64,000 nt of DNA from Eopsaltria australis (taxonomy: Eukaryota; Chordata; Aves; Passeriformes; Petroicidae). A program made the position numbers and the translations under genes. The notes under the pieces were generated by a model that did no database searches, was not told where the DNA came from, and saw only the letters and a program-made list of their open reading frames with translations. The stretch is taken from positions 1,302,001-1,366,000 of the forward strand of contig JAVTVJ010000117.1 of NCBI GenBank assembly GCA_034509425.1. Direction: 5' to 3'. This document shows positions 12,401 through 27,400 of the stretch, piece after piece; the first letter of the stretch is position 1; the number at the start of each line of letters is the position of its first letter.

Positions 12401-15400
12401 ATTACTTTCTTAAACTTTCCAAATTCTAGACCAACCTTATGCAACCATAAATCCTGAAATGCAATCCCACTGATCCTTTTCCTAAATTGCCACTAATAAT
12501 TTCATTTCATTGCTCTCCAAGAGATAATCACACAGGATATTATGCTCAGACTGGTTTACAGGTAGCCTCCCCACCTGTTGCACCAATAAATGCTACACCC
12601 ACTAATGGGAAGCTGTTCCAATAAAATCTTCTCTGAGGTGGACACAGAAAGAACAGTTTTATGGAATGGCAGCAGGATCCCTTGGAGATGCACAGGGTGC
12701 TGGCAACCTCTTCCAGCTGACTGCACACACCTATACATTGACTGTCCTACTGGGTTTCCTGCTTTCTGCAGCCTGGGCTACAGCAAGTGATGGGACAAAG
12801 TGAAACAAAATGGCAGAAATACATCATAAATGTCCTTCACAGAGCCCTCCCTTTTGCTACTGTGCAGAAAAATTCTGTTCCACTTGTATTTCAATATCTT
12901 ATTGTAGCCATTCTCCTCACTTCAGAGAGTAATTCAGAGCAAGTAATATTCTTTCTAAATATCAGAATTCACCAAACTGACAGAATACATTTATGTTTTA
13001 AAAAACCCAATGCCATAAAACTACAGCAGCAGGACTTTGTGTAATGTTTACCCCAAAAATCTCACACCATCTGTTTTCTTTGCTTCTATTTTTAAGTGAA
13101 TCCAGATTAAAGCACCAGGTTTATACAACAACCTTTTTCAAAGATTATTTGATGAATTATACACATGGGAGTCCCTATCCCAAATCCAGACCACAGTGCT
13201 GTCCTGTTAAAACTCTGAACCAGAAGAAAATAATCACAGGGTGTATTTTTTTCTCTGGCTGGCAAACACTCTGATGTTTGCTTTGTACATGTTGAAGCAA
13301 AAACTGATAAATGAAAACTTGGTTTTAAAGCAGATCTACACAAACTCACTTTGGAAAACAAATGCAAAACATGGATTTTTTTATTAAAATGTTTAGACCA
13401 CAATATTTTCAAACTGTTGTTTTGAAACAAAAATATTTCAAATGTTCATTAAAATCTAAACAGTGTGTAGAAGTGTGTGTGTTTTGGGATGGTATATCTT
13501 TAAAAACATTGTGGGGGGTGGATTTTTCAGGCTTCTGTTTCATCCAGCTCCATTCCTTAGGCAGTGTAATGCAGTGACAGTGCTCAGGAAAGAAATCTGA
13601 CACTGTTCATACTGGAGAAACAGCTGTGTCTGTCCTCCAGAATCCACTAAAGGATGCTCTCCTCTTCCAGTGAGTACCTTGCTGGAAGATGGGCTGGGAA
13701 AGGCAGAGATATTGGGATTTAGGTTGTGCACTCCCTAAGGACGCTCTGAGAAGGAACACAAATCTTTGTCTGTGACTCCACCAGGAGGCTGCTTGGCCTA
13801 ATCTCTTTTCCATGAAAGAAGGGATGACTAAGTCTTAGAGGGAGGTGAAAAAATGGCATTCCACAATGAAAACTGAAGTCTGATGGTTTTCTCAGGTATC
13901 TGAAGGCAAAGCCTGCACAGACATATTTTCTGTGTATTATTCCATGCTGTTGTCTGGATTCTCTTACACTATGACAAAGGTTTAGGTAAGCCCTTAACCC
14001 ATATTAAAACAGATTCTGGTCTGGGCTGTTAATGCAGTGTGCCAGGTTTATGAAGAAGAAGAAGGGACATGCAGGAGCATTCTGTCTGCTGCCAAAATGA
14101 GACCAAAATGAGTAACTGAGAAGCTGGCAGCCTTTTCCCTTCCACTCTCTCTTCCTGTCTCCACTTAAAAGACATTCCCCACAATTTCATCTTTCAGAAA
14201 GACCCCACAGACCCTTCCTGTTGCCTTTGTGCTGTCTTCCCTCTATTTCAACTCCTTTCACATCACAAATGAAGCTGTTGCAGCCAGATTTGTGGAGTAG
14301 CCCACGTGTGTTACTATGTCCTTTCCTACTCCAGCGTTCCACTTCTCCTCCACTGCATCTGAGTGGATTCCAGGATCAGCTCCTCAAATCTGCTTTTCAT
14401 TTCTCACCCCAGCCACTACTACTGTGAATTGGAATTATAAAATCAGAGAATCGTTATGGTTGGAAAAGACCTCTAAGATCCTCGAGATCAACCATCAACT
14501 CAGGGCTGCCACAGCCACCACCAAACCACATCTCTGAGTGTCACTTCTCTTAAGTAGCTCCAGGAACAGTGATTCTATCACTTCCCTGGACAGCCTGACT
14601 CAGTGCTTGACCACCCTTTCAGTGAAGAAATTTTTCCTTATATCCAATCTAAAAAGGAAATTATTATTGAGATATTTTCTGTAACGCTGCATTAGAGCAT
14701 CGTGTTTCTGTCTCTGCTTAAATCCTGCCTTAGAAATCAACACAAAGGTAAGAGGACTTATAAAAAACGCAGTTGCTGATGACACTAAAAACCAAAAGCC
14801 TGAAGAGCCAACTGATCTGAGCGCTTGTCTACAATACATGTCTTGTAGTTAGCATCAGTGACAGTGCCATAATTCATACATGGATCCAGCCTCCAGTCAT
14901 TTCACCAGGCAGCACTGGAACTGGAGTACCAACACTAAACTTAAAATCGAAGTTCTGTCAACAAAAAATTCTCTGAACTGTCTTTGCAGCTCTTTAAAAG
15001 TACTGAATAAAGTTGACTTTGTTCATAGCCGACTCTCTAGGAGAGTTTCCTGCTTCCAGTGAAAGGCAGTGTTTGTTTAATTTAATCACTTAGTGTAAGC
15101 TATGGACATGATCACTTTTGTCTACAGAGGAAGATTTATTTCCCCATGTGTTTGCTTGGAGTTGGTTTACTGAGTCAGTGCAGCAAATGAGAAAAAATAA
15201 CTAAAAAACCTCCTTTAATGTCTTTTGTTTCAGCACTATTAGTAATCTTCACAGGTGAAGACTTTTTAATTTATTTTTTAAAGGTATAGATCTTATTAAA
15301 GATAGCTCTGAGCAATATCTTCCAATTCCAAGCAGCACTGGCAAAGTTTGAATTCAATCTGAGCTTTGCAGCTGGGGCCCACATCCTTTTCTTACATTTT

Positions 15401-18400
15401 GCACTATTAACTTGCATTATAAAAAGGACATTAAGGACACTGTGCGTTTCAGAGGAGATCATTTATTTCCTGAATTACTTAAGAAAAGCCAGGCTTGAGC
15501 TCATACCCTACAGACAGGTCTATAGTAATTAAATCATTGCCAGCCAGGACTGTAACAGGTACAGCTTGTACTGGTGCTCCTCTCAGGTCTTACACCACCA
15601 GGTTATCCAGCATGAGGCAAGCCTCAGTAAAAGCCCAGAGGTATTGCAAGGCAGAGGTATGGTATTTTTATTTAAATCTCAAAGACTTTTAATGTGTTCT
15701 TCTGTCTCACAGGCGGCCAGCAAGTACCCACTCAGCTCAGGGAGGCTTGACAGTGGCTCAGTGGCCCATTTGTAGGTGCCTGTTTCAAGAGAGCTTCAGG
15801 CTCCATTGATGATATTAATTGGATCTCCATCAAGAGGAACAGACACCTGCATCCCCATTCTTAACCCAAAAAGTGCTTGCATTTGGAGCTAAACCCCAGT
15901 CCTGGTAACTCAGTGATACAGCTCAGAGTGCCTGAGCCAACAATTTCAGCTGAAAGTTCTTTACAGAAATGCTCATTTTTCTGTCTGCATTTGAACATCC
16001 TACTGCAATAAAACTTGGGCCCATGATTAAGGTTCCTGGACACTAAAATAGTACAAATAAATAACAACAACATAAACACATTGTCAGTTCAGGTGTCTGT
16101 GTCCTTGCTGCCAGAAAATAGTTCAAGTCCAGAGGGGAAAAAATATCCAGAGTTTCTATTCCATGGCTTAATGATGTTGCAAGATGAACCATTTCTAAAG
16201 GTCACTGGAAAATAAATGCTCGCTTTTGAGGGTGTTGACCAGACAACATGAAGCAGATAAGCACATGGACAGGTTCACCACCACAGCTGATTAGGAAGGA
16301 AAAATAAATATTTTAAAATGTTTTTATATGAAAATTTGGTCTGAGTCAGTGTGTGCAAAGAGAGACAAAGCTAGGGCTACCCTATTGTCACAAAACATCC
16401 CCAGACTAGCAGGGAAGTTGCCTCCTAGATGCTGCTTCAGCATCTGACACTTAAATTATCTCTCTAATGGTCCACGACAGTTTGACTGACTCATCTCAAC
16501 TGCTGTTCATCACTGGATCAGAGATTCACAGAATATCCTGAGTTGGAAGGGATCCACAAGAGCAGCCTTTAAGTCAGTTCCCTTGCACAGCTACCTGGCT
16601 TCTCAGTTGGACTGAGCATGACAGCAACAATTTTTCTTGACAAAGCCCAATAATAATTTCAGAAGATCTTTCCTGTGTCCTTCAGCAATGAGCCTTCTAA
16701 AGCTCCTACATCAAGCCCTTCCTTTTGTCTATACAGGTATCAATGTGGGGAAACAGGTCAGAAAACAAAAGTAGACATAAATTTAGAATTGCAGAGGAAA
16801 GGGAGACTATTTTCATATCCTAATCTTGTTTATGTGCAGCCAACTCAAAACAGTTGGCCCTCAACACCATGGGGACAGCACAGGAACAGCTGACACAGGT
16901 TTCCATACATAACTTGGAATGAATATCCATGTAACTACAGTATAAGAAGACCACTTTTCTTCCTGGGCACTTTTGGGGCATAGTCTAATTAAGAAAAAAA
17001 AAAAAAAAAGAAAAGAAAATGCTGATAAAATGCTTTAAAAATCTAATGCCACAAAAAGTGCTGTTAAGCTGAAAAGTAGTTTTGTCACAAAGTGAATGTA
17101 AGCATTTTCTTTAAAGAGAAATATGGAAATCTGCAGTAATATGTCCAGAACAGAGTGCCACTGCAGGAATAGGAACAATATTTTACCTTTCGTGCAGTTA
17201 GCTTGGAGGAAGAGTCAATTTAAGTATTCCTTGATGGGGCTAGCATTTTGTGTAATTTTAATTAACATAAAATTTGCTAACATTTTTTAGCTTGTGCAAA
17301 AAAGAAAATTACTTATTCCTATGTCAGCAATTTTCTCAGATACATTTATAAAATTGCTAACACATGCATGTATATGTTTAATTTGCAGGGAACTTGAGCT
17401 AAGTAAGTGTGACATTGTTTGGATAAATACTGTCAGGTATTTTAAAAATAATACATGGATAAAAATCTTCCTCCAAAATAAAGGGGAAAAAAAAACAAAC
17501 AAAAAAAAAACAACAACCAACCAAAAAATTAAAACAACACAACAAAAGCAGAGAATTGGTCTCAATGATCCAAGAATTCAGGAAGCATTCTTGTATGCTC
17601 TCAGGCATAGAAAGGGATTCTTGGGGTGTCCTGTGCAGGGTCAGGAGTTGGACTTGATGATCCTTATGAGTTCCTTCAAACTCAGAATATTCTATGATTC
17701 TAGAATCTTTTAAACCCATTAGAAATACTGTCTTCATTCTTGCAGGCTGCTGCTGTAACACTTGCAAACTAGATCCTGTACTGAAGGAAAATATGTAAAC
17801 CAGTATCAAGTGGTGTTTTGCAAGGCAAGGTTCCCAGCTGGACACAAAGGACTTCACCTGCATGGGGCCTCAAACCCTTGGATTACCTCTCTGGCATCCT
17901 CCACAGACATGTGAACAGCTCATTACAAAACTCCTGTCACACAAACAACTTCTAGATCACTTCTCCTGGTTACAAGGGCATAGATTGCCAGAGCAAATAA
18001 ATGAGCAATCAGTATCTGCTGTCTAGCAGTGTGCTGCTTGTTGCAATACATCACCAACAGCTGTAGCAAGGGAAGCTCATCATTCTTCCCCAAACTTTAG
18101 CAATTATTGAAACAGAATCCTAAAGCCAAAGTCGTGTTTGTTAATTTACTGTTGAAAGGGGAACAAATGAAATGCTCAGTTTTATTCTGAGCAGTCAACT
18201 CAATATGAGGTTGCATCTTTCCTGCTTGAGGACATTGCCATGGATATTTTTCTTATTGCAAGGGTGACCTTACAAAGTGATTCAGGTCTGCTGAATTTGT
18301 CTGCCAAGTTAGCAGGAAACTAAGCCAGAGGTGTCAGTGTTATTATAACACAGGGCTGAACAGGCTGATCCATGGTGGAGCTAAATCCTCTCTGATGATT

Positions 18401-21400
18401 CTTAACATAAACCACACTATTTTGCCCTTATGATGTGGTGCAATTTGGAGGTCTAATTTGCCAAAAGCTTTAAAAAGAAGGAGCTAAGAGGTCATTAACT
18501 TAAGACATTCCCCTTCCTCACAAAACACAAATCAATGATTTCGCTCTGGAATGATGCCGCTCTAAGCATCATCTCCCAAGCAATTGGGAAACCCCATACA
18601 ACAGACCTGTCCCAATCCAAAGACACGGAAAAATTCTGGAAGGTAAAAGTAATTTCTGACAGACAGACAGACTTCTCTCAATCTCAACAAGATAAATTAT
18701 TTGGGTCTTAAAAGGAGAAACATGAACTTCAAATACAGCACAAAGAAGAAGATCACACGTGCTGCATTGTGTGGTTCCATGTCCCCTGTTGCCACAAAAT
18801 CTGGTTTTACATGTATTATAGGAGAATGAAAAATCATCGCTTACCTGAGGGCCAATCAGACCATTGATTCCTGGAAATCCTGGTTCTCCCTTTTTACCCT
18901 GCATGTTCAACAGAGGATCACATATTAGAGAGCAGACCAAAGACTGCTATTGATTTTCCAAACTCTTTCACCCCCAAACTGGTAAATCAATATAGTGTGG
19001 GTACACAAAACACAAAATCCAGAAATGAAGGCAGACAGACACCATTTGGAAATGAAGCCCCAGTTGTCTTTGACAATCCTGTATCTCCCAAACTGTGATG
19101 ATAGTCCTAAAGTTGAGGGCTGTTCTCATGCACATTGTGGCATCTCCTACACTCTGCAATCCCACCTGGCTTCTCCCTACAGACAGGTAAGGAAGTCACA
19201 GTGCTGAGATGCAGCCAAGGGAGGTGCCAAGTGTAGACATGGGCTGAGAGGTAAAGCAGTGTCCCTCTGCTCCCCTGCATTGCTTCATGCATTAAGAAAT
19301 AAAGTAACCAAGAACTCTGGTGAATGGTTGAATAGAAAAGATTCACAATCTCTAAGCTGGGAAACAGGATCCCATGAGGCATTTCTAAGTAAAGGTGGCA
19401 AAAGCACCAAGGAGCAGAGCTCACTGACTCCTCTGCAAGTAAAAAACATCCCTTCAGAGGAACCAGAGAACTTCACAGGTGCAAGGCAAGGACAAGCCCA
19501 GAGCTAGAGTACAACCTTAAGACAATGCTGCAACTCTGTGTCCACATGGGTTTGACATGAAATTATTTGAAAGGAAAAAATCCTACATGAGAAAAATAAG
19601 GAAAAAAGGATGGAGAAAGCACTGAAGTTAAGGCAGAGGTTGGATTTGTCTCAGCCCAACACGTCACTTGCTGTGTTACTTCAGGCACGTCACATATTTT
19701 ATAAAAATGATCCATTCTTCTCTCATGCGTAACAGACACTGAATAATTAACATTTCTGAGCCTGTTAGTAATGTAGTAGGAGGGTACAAGAGGAGTCATG
19801 TAAATATCTGAAAGACAGACTTTTTTTCCCCTCATTTCTCCTTCTCATCCAGACTGATTTTCTTTTTAGAAGGAAAATATAATTAAGGAAGTTTCAGGTC
19901 CCTGATAATGTGAATGGTTATACAGATGCTTAGGATTCATATATAGAATTTTCCCTTTATTTTTCTTCATTGAAATATGTGCAGAAACAACACCTATGAA
20001 AAACAGCTTTCTGCTGACTTAAATGAAAAATCTAAACCATCAAAACCAAAATTAGTTTTCATCATATTTTCCTCAGCTGCGAGTGAGATTTATTAGCTGG
20101 AGTCTCAGAACCAGTTATTTTAATTATTTTTCCCATAAAAAAATCCCCAACAACCCTCCACCCCAAAACAATGAAAATCAGTAGTCATAAATAGAATTTA
20201 AGAAGAATATCAAAGGAGTGATTATAGGGTCCTCAGGTATCAGAAGGAATTTGTAACCATTTACAGGACTCAATATTAATAAAACTTTGAATTATACACT
20301 CCAGCACACCTACTATTCATAAATGTTCCTTCTACTTTTCCAACATCCACGATTTCTTTTCTTGTCAAAGCCACCAAGACCCCATTTTAAATTTGAATGA
20401 GTCATGTCTGCGCATGATTTAACATATGTTTTCTAGTTAAAGATGATCATTTTGCCCACTGCCAAGGTGACCATGCACAGGACACTGTTAAAATACTCAT
20501 TTAAATAAGTAAGTAAGCTTATGAATAAAGCATACAGGATGTGGTGTGTGGAGCCAGACACGGGAGATGAGCCACCTCCAGCTTCCTACCCATGTGGGAG
20601 CTGCATGCCAAGGTGGCTGCTTCCAGAGTTACAGCACTGAGGCCAGAACAGAGAATGACAGAATCACAGAATCATCATGGAATCACAGAATGGGTCAGGT
20701 TGGAAGGCACCACAGTAGTTCATCTGTTCCAACCCCTCTGCTCAGGAAGGGCCATCCCAGAGTACATGGCACAGGAATGTGTCCAGGCAATTCTGGAATA
20801 TCAGCAGAGAGGGAGACTCCACACCCTCTCTGGGAAATCTGTTCAGTGCTCAGACACTTCACAGTAAAGAAGTTCTTCCTCATGTTCAGATGGAACTTTC
20901 TGAGCATCAGTTCCTGCCTGTTCCTCTTGTCCCATTGCTGGGCACCAGGAGCAGAGCCTCCCTGCAGACACTGACAGACATTGACAAGGTCCCCCCTCAA
21001 TCATCTCTTCTTGAGGCTGAAGAGGCCCAGCTCCCTCAGCTTTTCCTCATAAGAAAGATGTTGCAGTTTTTTTTCTCTGAGGCCTGGTCCTAGGAACAGA
21101 GGTGGATTTGGTACCAGGCTGTGTTGGTTTTGCACGGCCTGGTTTTTGGTAGCATGGGGGCCACTGAAGTGGCTTCTGTGAGAAGCTGCTGGAATCTTCC
21201 ACCATGTTCAGCAGAGCCAGTCCCTGATGGCTCTGAAGATGGACATGCTGCTGGCCAAGGCTGGGCCAATTGGAGAGGCTGGTCATGCCTCTGTGATGAC
21301 AGATTTAAGAAGAAAATCAAAACAAAGAACTGTCTCCCGTGGGACGGACTCCACAGCCTCACAGGGAAAGGACTGCTCTTCCAAAGCAGTGGAAGGAAAT

Positions 21401-24400
21401 CTCAGTGATGAACTGACCAAAACACCCATGCCCTGTCTCCCTGTGCTGTCAGGGGGAAAAAAGTGTTTTAAGGGCTTATTTTACTTCTCATTATCCTCCT
21501 CTGATTCTGTTAGCAATAAATTCACTTTGCAACTTAAGTTGGGCCTGTTTTGCCCTGAAGTGCTTTCTCCTAGTCCTTATCTCAACTCATAAACCCTTTG
21601 TTAATTTTTTTTCCCTCTCCGCTGCCCAGCTGTGCCAGGAGTGCGTGAGTGAACAGCTTTTGTAGGTGCCTGGCATTGGGCCAGGGTCAAACCACAACAC
21701 AGGCACATAGGAAGCATCCTTAATTGTGTCCATCAAACCAGCACGGTGTTATAGATTCCTTTATGTCCCACCAACCAATGATTCTGTCTCCTGACTGATG
21801 CCCAGGGACACTGATCTGTGGCAGCAATGAGAGATGCGAGAGGAGCCATTTATTCTTTCCTTGGGCACAATGCTGAGAAACTTCAGTGCTTTTCAAAACA
21901 CTAAGAAATCCCTTAAAATAACATATAATTATACAGGGAGACAGGTTTCCCATTGTGAAGGAGGCTTTTGGGCCACTCGAGGTTAGCTGAAATCCACCTA
22001 CAACAGATTTGCTCTGAAGCACTATAGTCTGTAAAGGACAGAAATACTTGCTGGGGGAAATTATACCTATGAGAACAAAACTCTGAAATGTCACACTGCC
22101 TAATAATATGACAGAGAAATCAAGAAATTATGCTCTGTTACCTACAGTAAGAATCAGGTAAGTCTGTAAGATTATGTATCCTTTGACTACATGAAATACA
22201 TGCTATTTGCCTTTATCAGCAATTAGAACAAGACCACTGCTTAAAAAGTGTGTTTTATTGGAAATTCGTGACAATTAGAGTTTCACTCTGGATTTAGCCT
22301 ATGGCATCAATCCCTTTTTCCTTCCTTTTGTTAATTTGCTTATGTTTCTGCATGGCTGAACTTTGCCAGGGCAGGCAAAGTCATCTGAACATTTCAAACA
22401 CCCACAAATAAATATGAACACAGCCATCCATCAGAAAGATGTCTATGATACAGAAGACAGGAAACGAAGGAAAAACGTTGTTTCCACTCTTCTAGAGGGG
22501 AAATTCTCAAAGGTACCCTCACCCAAGACTGTTTCCCATCTTGCCATCCAATAGCCAGAATGGCCATATAGTTTCTCAGCATGTTTTTCTCAGAAGTTTG
22601 GCCCAGAAACAGAGGTGGATTTGGTACAAAGTACACAGAAAACATCTATTAGTTGTGAATGAATATAACTGCTAGCATAAATACCAACTGTTGCCCCTGT
22701 AACTTAGATGGGATCCCAGGATTACCTGTTTCAGCCCTCTCTTTTTACCTCTGCATTACTAGAGAAACCAGAAGAAATCCAGCAATGTTAACCAATGTTT
22801 GAGCTCCCTGAAGACACCAGCCTTTTGCAGTTTCCATATGCATTAGCTAATACCAATAAATTTTCAAGCAAGAGCATCTGTGTAGCTTGTGAATGAAAAT
22901 ACCACCAGGGTTGGACAGATCATGGCTGATTATTGGGGCAGTTGTGGCAAAGTAAATGGTTATAAGGACTTTGGGACATTGAGAGACTGCACCTTGAGAC
23001 TGGCTCCTTCCAAAAAGCCTACTTAATTTTCTAGGTAAACTTATTCTCCTCTCTCTCCTGGATTATTTACCCATTTCACACTGGAGTTACCAGTCAGCTC
23101 TCTCCTTCCTTGGATCCTGGGAGCCTAAGGTGGTTCAAATCCAGGGCAGTTCATACACAGAGAAGTAAAAGTTGAAATAGTGTTGACTTCCAAATTCAAA
23201 TTGTGACTGGCCTGAACAGGAAAATCATGTGCAACAATCCACTCAGGAGAGAGATGGTCAAGAATGCAAAGTCAAATACCTGTATTTCTTCCACCATCAA
23301 ACACAGGATGAGCTCAGCAGCCCTCCAGAGAGCTGTTAACTTTATCTGTCCCAGAACAGCTAAGAGGGACAAACCTTTCCTGCATTGACAAGTGCTCTTA
23401 ACACTGCTCCTCTGGGTGGAGAGTGTACCCTGAACACAGGAGTTCCCAGATGTAACTTTTATTATTATTGTTATTATCATTATTAATTATTATTGTTTAT
23501 CTGCCTGACGTATGTACATTGAGTCTTAAATATGGAGGACACTCATTAAATGTTACTATATTAAAAATATAATTTCCATTATATATTATATAAAACTGTA
23601 TTATATATAGTTTTCTTTTCATAAGATTATTCTTACTACCCTATGAGATTCTTGTATTATTTTTTGCATTGTACTGATTGCACCTTGAACTCGGAAAGAT
23701 TCTATCAATGTCATTTTATAAAACTAAGCTGCAGTCCAGCACATCAAACTCAAAATGCTCTAGATAGCTCCTACCTCATGCCTGTGTGGGAAGTACTGCT
23801 GCAGGAGAAATGTTTTCTCTTGGTCTCATTCTGAAACTTCAATCACTTGAATAACTCTTAAGATTTTAAAAAGAGGCAAATTCTTGAAATCCAAGTTACT
23901 GAGTACACTTCAGAAGAACCCCATGTTTAGTCTGTACTGGCCACAGATCTGTGTGCTTTCCAGGAGCATGTCATGTATCTGCACCTTTTGTGTCTATCAA
24001 GAAAAAAGTTTGGTTTTATTTCCAACAAATATTTCAGTAGATCAGGTATCAAAGACTTAAGAGTAGAACCAAAGCACTTCAATTCTCTTCAATCTGACAG
24101 AAGAAAAAGAAGGACAGGAAGAGGAAAAAACCCACAAAACTACCCTAAAAATGAAACCAGACTCTCAGAGTTCTCCTTCTTTTTCAGGTAGTTTTAATAA
24201 AATCAGGACAGTATTGTCTGTCACTCAAAGGTCTTACAGGTCACATGAGAATAATAAAGCATTTTTCTTCACACAGCGTGCTCCTGACGTGAGGGTAGCA
24301 TTGTCAAAACGCAGACATCAGGTGTCAGGCACTTCTGACTAATAAAATGAACACAACTCAGTTGCTTGGTTGAGGTTGGAATTGTTACCTCCTGCCCCCA

Positions 24401-27400
24401 GACAGGATCTGTGTAGATCCACCAAGCCCAGTACTTTGATTCATCTCATGTATTCAGTCATTGAATAATGGCCTTTAATTAAAAAAATACATCTATTCGT
24501 CCAAGATGCCTGGTGACTAATAAAGACCCTTAGGAGAAGTCTAACTAGCTAGACACAACAGAGTCTAGGGAAAAATTCAAAGGCAGAACAGATCAAATGA
24601 CATCTATAATCAAACGACCATTAACAGGAGCATCTTCTGTCCTGTTGCAAATCCTGATAGATCACTGTCCTTTACCCAGCTAATATGCTCTATTAATCTT
24701 ATTCAAGAAACAACATTTCACAGCAGGCTTTAAAACCAGGATAATTCCTAACTTACCAACTTATGAATAAAGCACTGCAGAGCTATTTGCTAAAGTGATG
24801 TTTTCTAACATCTGGGAAATAAATTACAAGAAAGCAAATAAATGCCCTTTTCCACTGAGGCATTGACTAAAGGCTGCATGCACTATCTTCCCAAGAAGAT
24901 TCCTAAAATTCATGCTTACAGCTAAATTTAATAGCCTGCAATCCTATGGACAGTCTGTAGAAAACCTCTTAGCAAGGTATATATTTTTTTCCCTGTACTG
25001 TTGTTTGCTTATCACCCTCCTATACTCACAGGTTCTCACACAGGCTGATAACAGCGCTGGTGCTGACTCAAAGCACTGCAGGCAAACCCCATGATCTCCT
25101 TTAAGGAGTGAGCTGTCATCAAGTCTCTGTGACTACTTTTAAAAGTGACCCATTAAACAGCATTCCTGAGACCCAAGTGACTGCCTCCAAAAAGGCTAAG
25201 CAGGTATCTCACTCCCACTCTTATTTGTCAGCTCCCTCAAGAGCCCCTGAAGAGAGACCTTGACAAATGGAGTGGGGGCAGTTTTGGGTGACACAATATA
25301 AGAAACATATAAAGGTATTAGAGAGAGTCCAAAGGAGGGCAGTGAGAATGGCCTTGTGAGGGGTGGCTGAGGACGCTTAGGCTGTTCAGCCTGGAGGAGA
25401 CTGAGGGGAGACCTCACTGCAGTTACAGCTTCCTGGTGAGGGAAAGTGGAGGGGCAGGCACAGATGTCTTCTCTCTGGTGACAGTGACAGGACTCGAGGA
25501 AATGGCATGAACCTGAATTGGGGGAGGTTTAGGCTGGATTATCAGGAAAAGGTTTTTCATGCAGAGTGTGGCTGAGCACTGAACAGGCTTCCCATGGCAG
25601 TAATTACTGCACCAAGGCTGCCAGAGTTCAAGAAGCATTTGAACAATACTCTCAGGAACATGGTGGGATTCTTGGGGCTGCTTTGTGCGGGGCCAGGACT
25701 TGGACTTGATGATTCTGATTGGTGCCTTCCAAATCAGGATATTCTGATTCTTTGTTGGCTAGTGAGATGTTCTTCATATGAACAGGCTCAAGCAAGGAAA
25801 GGCAGGTTCAGAATATGAGTGAAATACTATCAGACCCACTATGAAATTGACCTTTTATCAGTACTTAGATATGTGAAGACATAATTCCACATCAGAGAAA
25901 ATCCAAGACTTTTTCATACACAGGAAAACTGAGCTCCTGGCAGGGAATAGTACACCAGCCACCACTTTGTGGGACCCTCTTTCTGAGTACAGACCAAACG
26001 GAATGGAAAATTATAAGTACTGCAAGAATCTTTACACTCATTTGACTGCCAGGACAACAAAATTTGTCTTTAATTTCAAACTGACCACATTAGTAGTGGT
26101 TCTGCACACTCAGAGTCATATCAAGCAACCCCTTAGCAGTAAGGAGCAGATATAAATACAGGAGAGCACATGGCAAGAAAGAACCTGCACTGCATTCAAC
26201 CTGTTGACTCCAAGAGGTACTGAAAGTTCCTGGACCATAAATAAGGAATATAGGAAAGGATCTGGGCCTCAGGATTCTTATATAAGTAGAAAAGTGTATA
26301 TAAGGTGGGTGAAAGTAAGTAAACCTCATTGAATAAAGCTGTCCTGAGCTTCTTGAGACTCAGATTAAATTAAAAAAAGCAACTCACCCTTTGACCTGGC
26401 AAACCAGGGACCCCAGGCTTGCCTTCCAGACCAGGCTCTCCCTTTAGAAGTGAAAAGATTTAGGAAGTTAACAGAATAAGAAAAACTAGTAAACTATGTA
26501 ACAATTTCCTAGCTGTTTTGTGCTACCATTACTGCATGGCTACCTAGACAACTCTTACCTGATAATTATGTTGTCCTGTGAGCAGAAGAGAATGAGTAAA
26601 CAAGACAGAGAAAAGTGACAATGCCCTGATTAAATACAGAGCACACAACTGTATTTAAATTACATAATTCAAAGCAGATTTACCTAAGTAACACATCTTC
26701 ACAAAGCCATCAATTTTACAAAAGCCAATCAACAGTGAAACACAGAAAGCAATTCAAAGGAGAGGAAACAGAGTGTTTGCAAATGAGGCAGCAGTGACAG
26801 TCTGAACTGAGACATCCTGCAAAGCTGGGTCATAAAATATAACTAGAATAGGCTACAATTTAAGTCAGAAGTAAGAATGTTGGCATGTACAAACTGTTGT
26901 AAAAATTGTATTGAAAGATAAACACACATACTCAATTCTTAGTTTTCATCCACAAAATATTTCAGCCACAACCTTGTGGCATAACACCAACCCCTCTGAC
27001 AGCAACTATTCCCTGACCTTCATGACATGACAGCTCACAAGTTATGAGCCAGTGCTTCTCTGAGATGTGCTGAATGCCCATAGAGCTCTTCAGGACATTA
27101 GAAATAGAAAAACAATCAGGTTCTGTATGACAACAGCCTTGAGGCAGTCTGCCCATGTCCTGGTTGTCACTCCCCTGTGCTCAGACAGGCCGTCCACAGC
27201 GCGACACCTCCTCTCAGCAATGGAGAAAACTGGAGACTGTGGGCACTGTGTAAATATTTTAGAGCCTGAATAATGTAGAAGATTTTCATATGCCTCACTC
27301 CAGCCTGAGTTTCAGCTTCTGAAATCGCAAGTAGTGAGAGAAACAACTTACTGGAGGTCCAGGAAGTCCAGGTTGGCCTTGTGGTCCTCGTGGCCCAGGC

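Larger units (their letters stand above)
10170..18844 (-). other. COL22A1 intron between exons 12 and 13
   Basis: 8675 bp. It contains CR1 fragments at about 14438, 16522 and 17575 and A-rich tracts near 17000 and 17490. I recognise nothing in 10170-14430 apart from unique-looking intron sequence; open frames there are short and without known motifs. Confidence 0.8.
18899..26387 (-). other. COL22A1 intron between exons 11 and 12
   Basis: 7489 bp. It contains a CR1 fragment plus a solo LTR at 20658-21699, a related 20-bp motif at 22608, an ATT repeat near 23459 and a longer CR1 fragment at 25280-25755. The rest is unique-looking. Confidence 0.8.

Noticed and set aside
17399..17863. 154-codon minus-strand open frame
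   Set aside because: It runs through an A/C-rich simple repeat and a CR1 3' end, with low-complexity Phe/Leu/Cys content. No gene.
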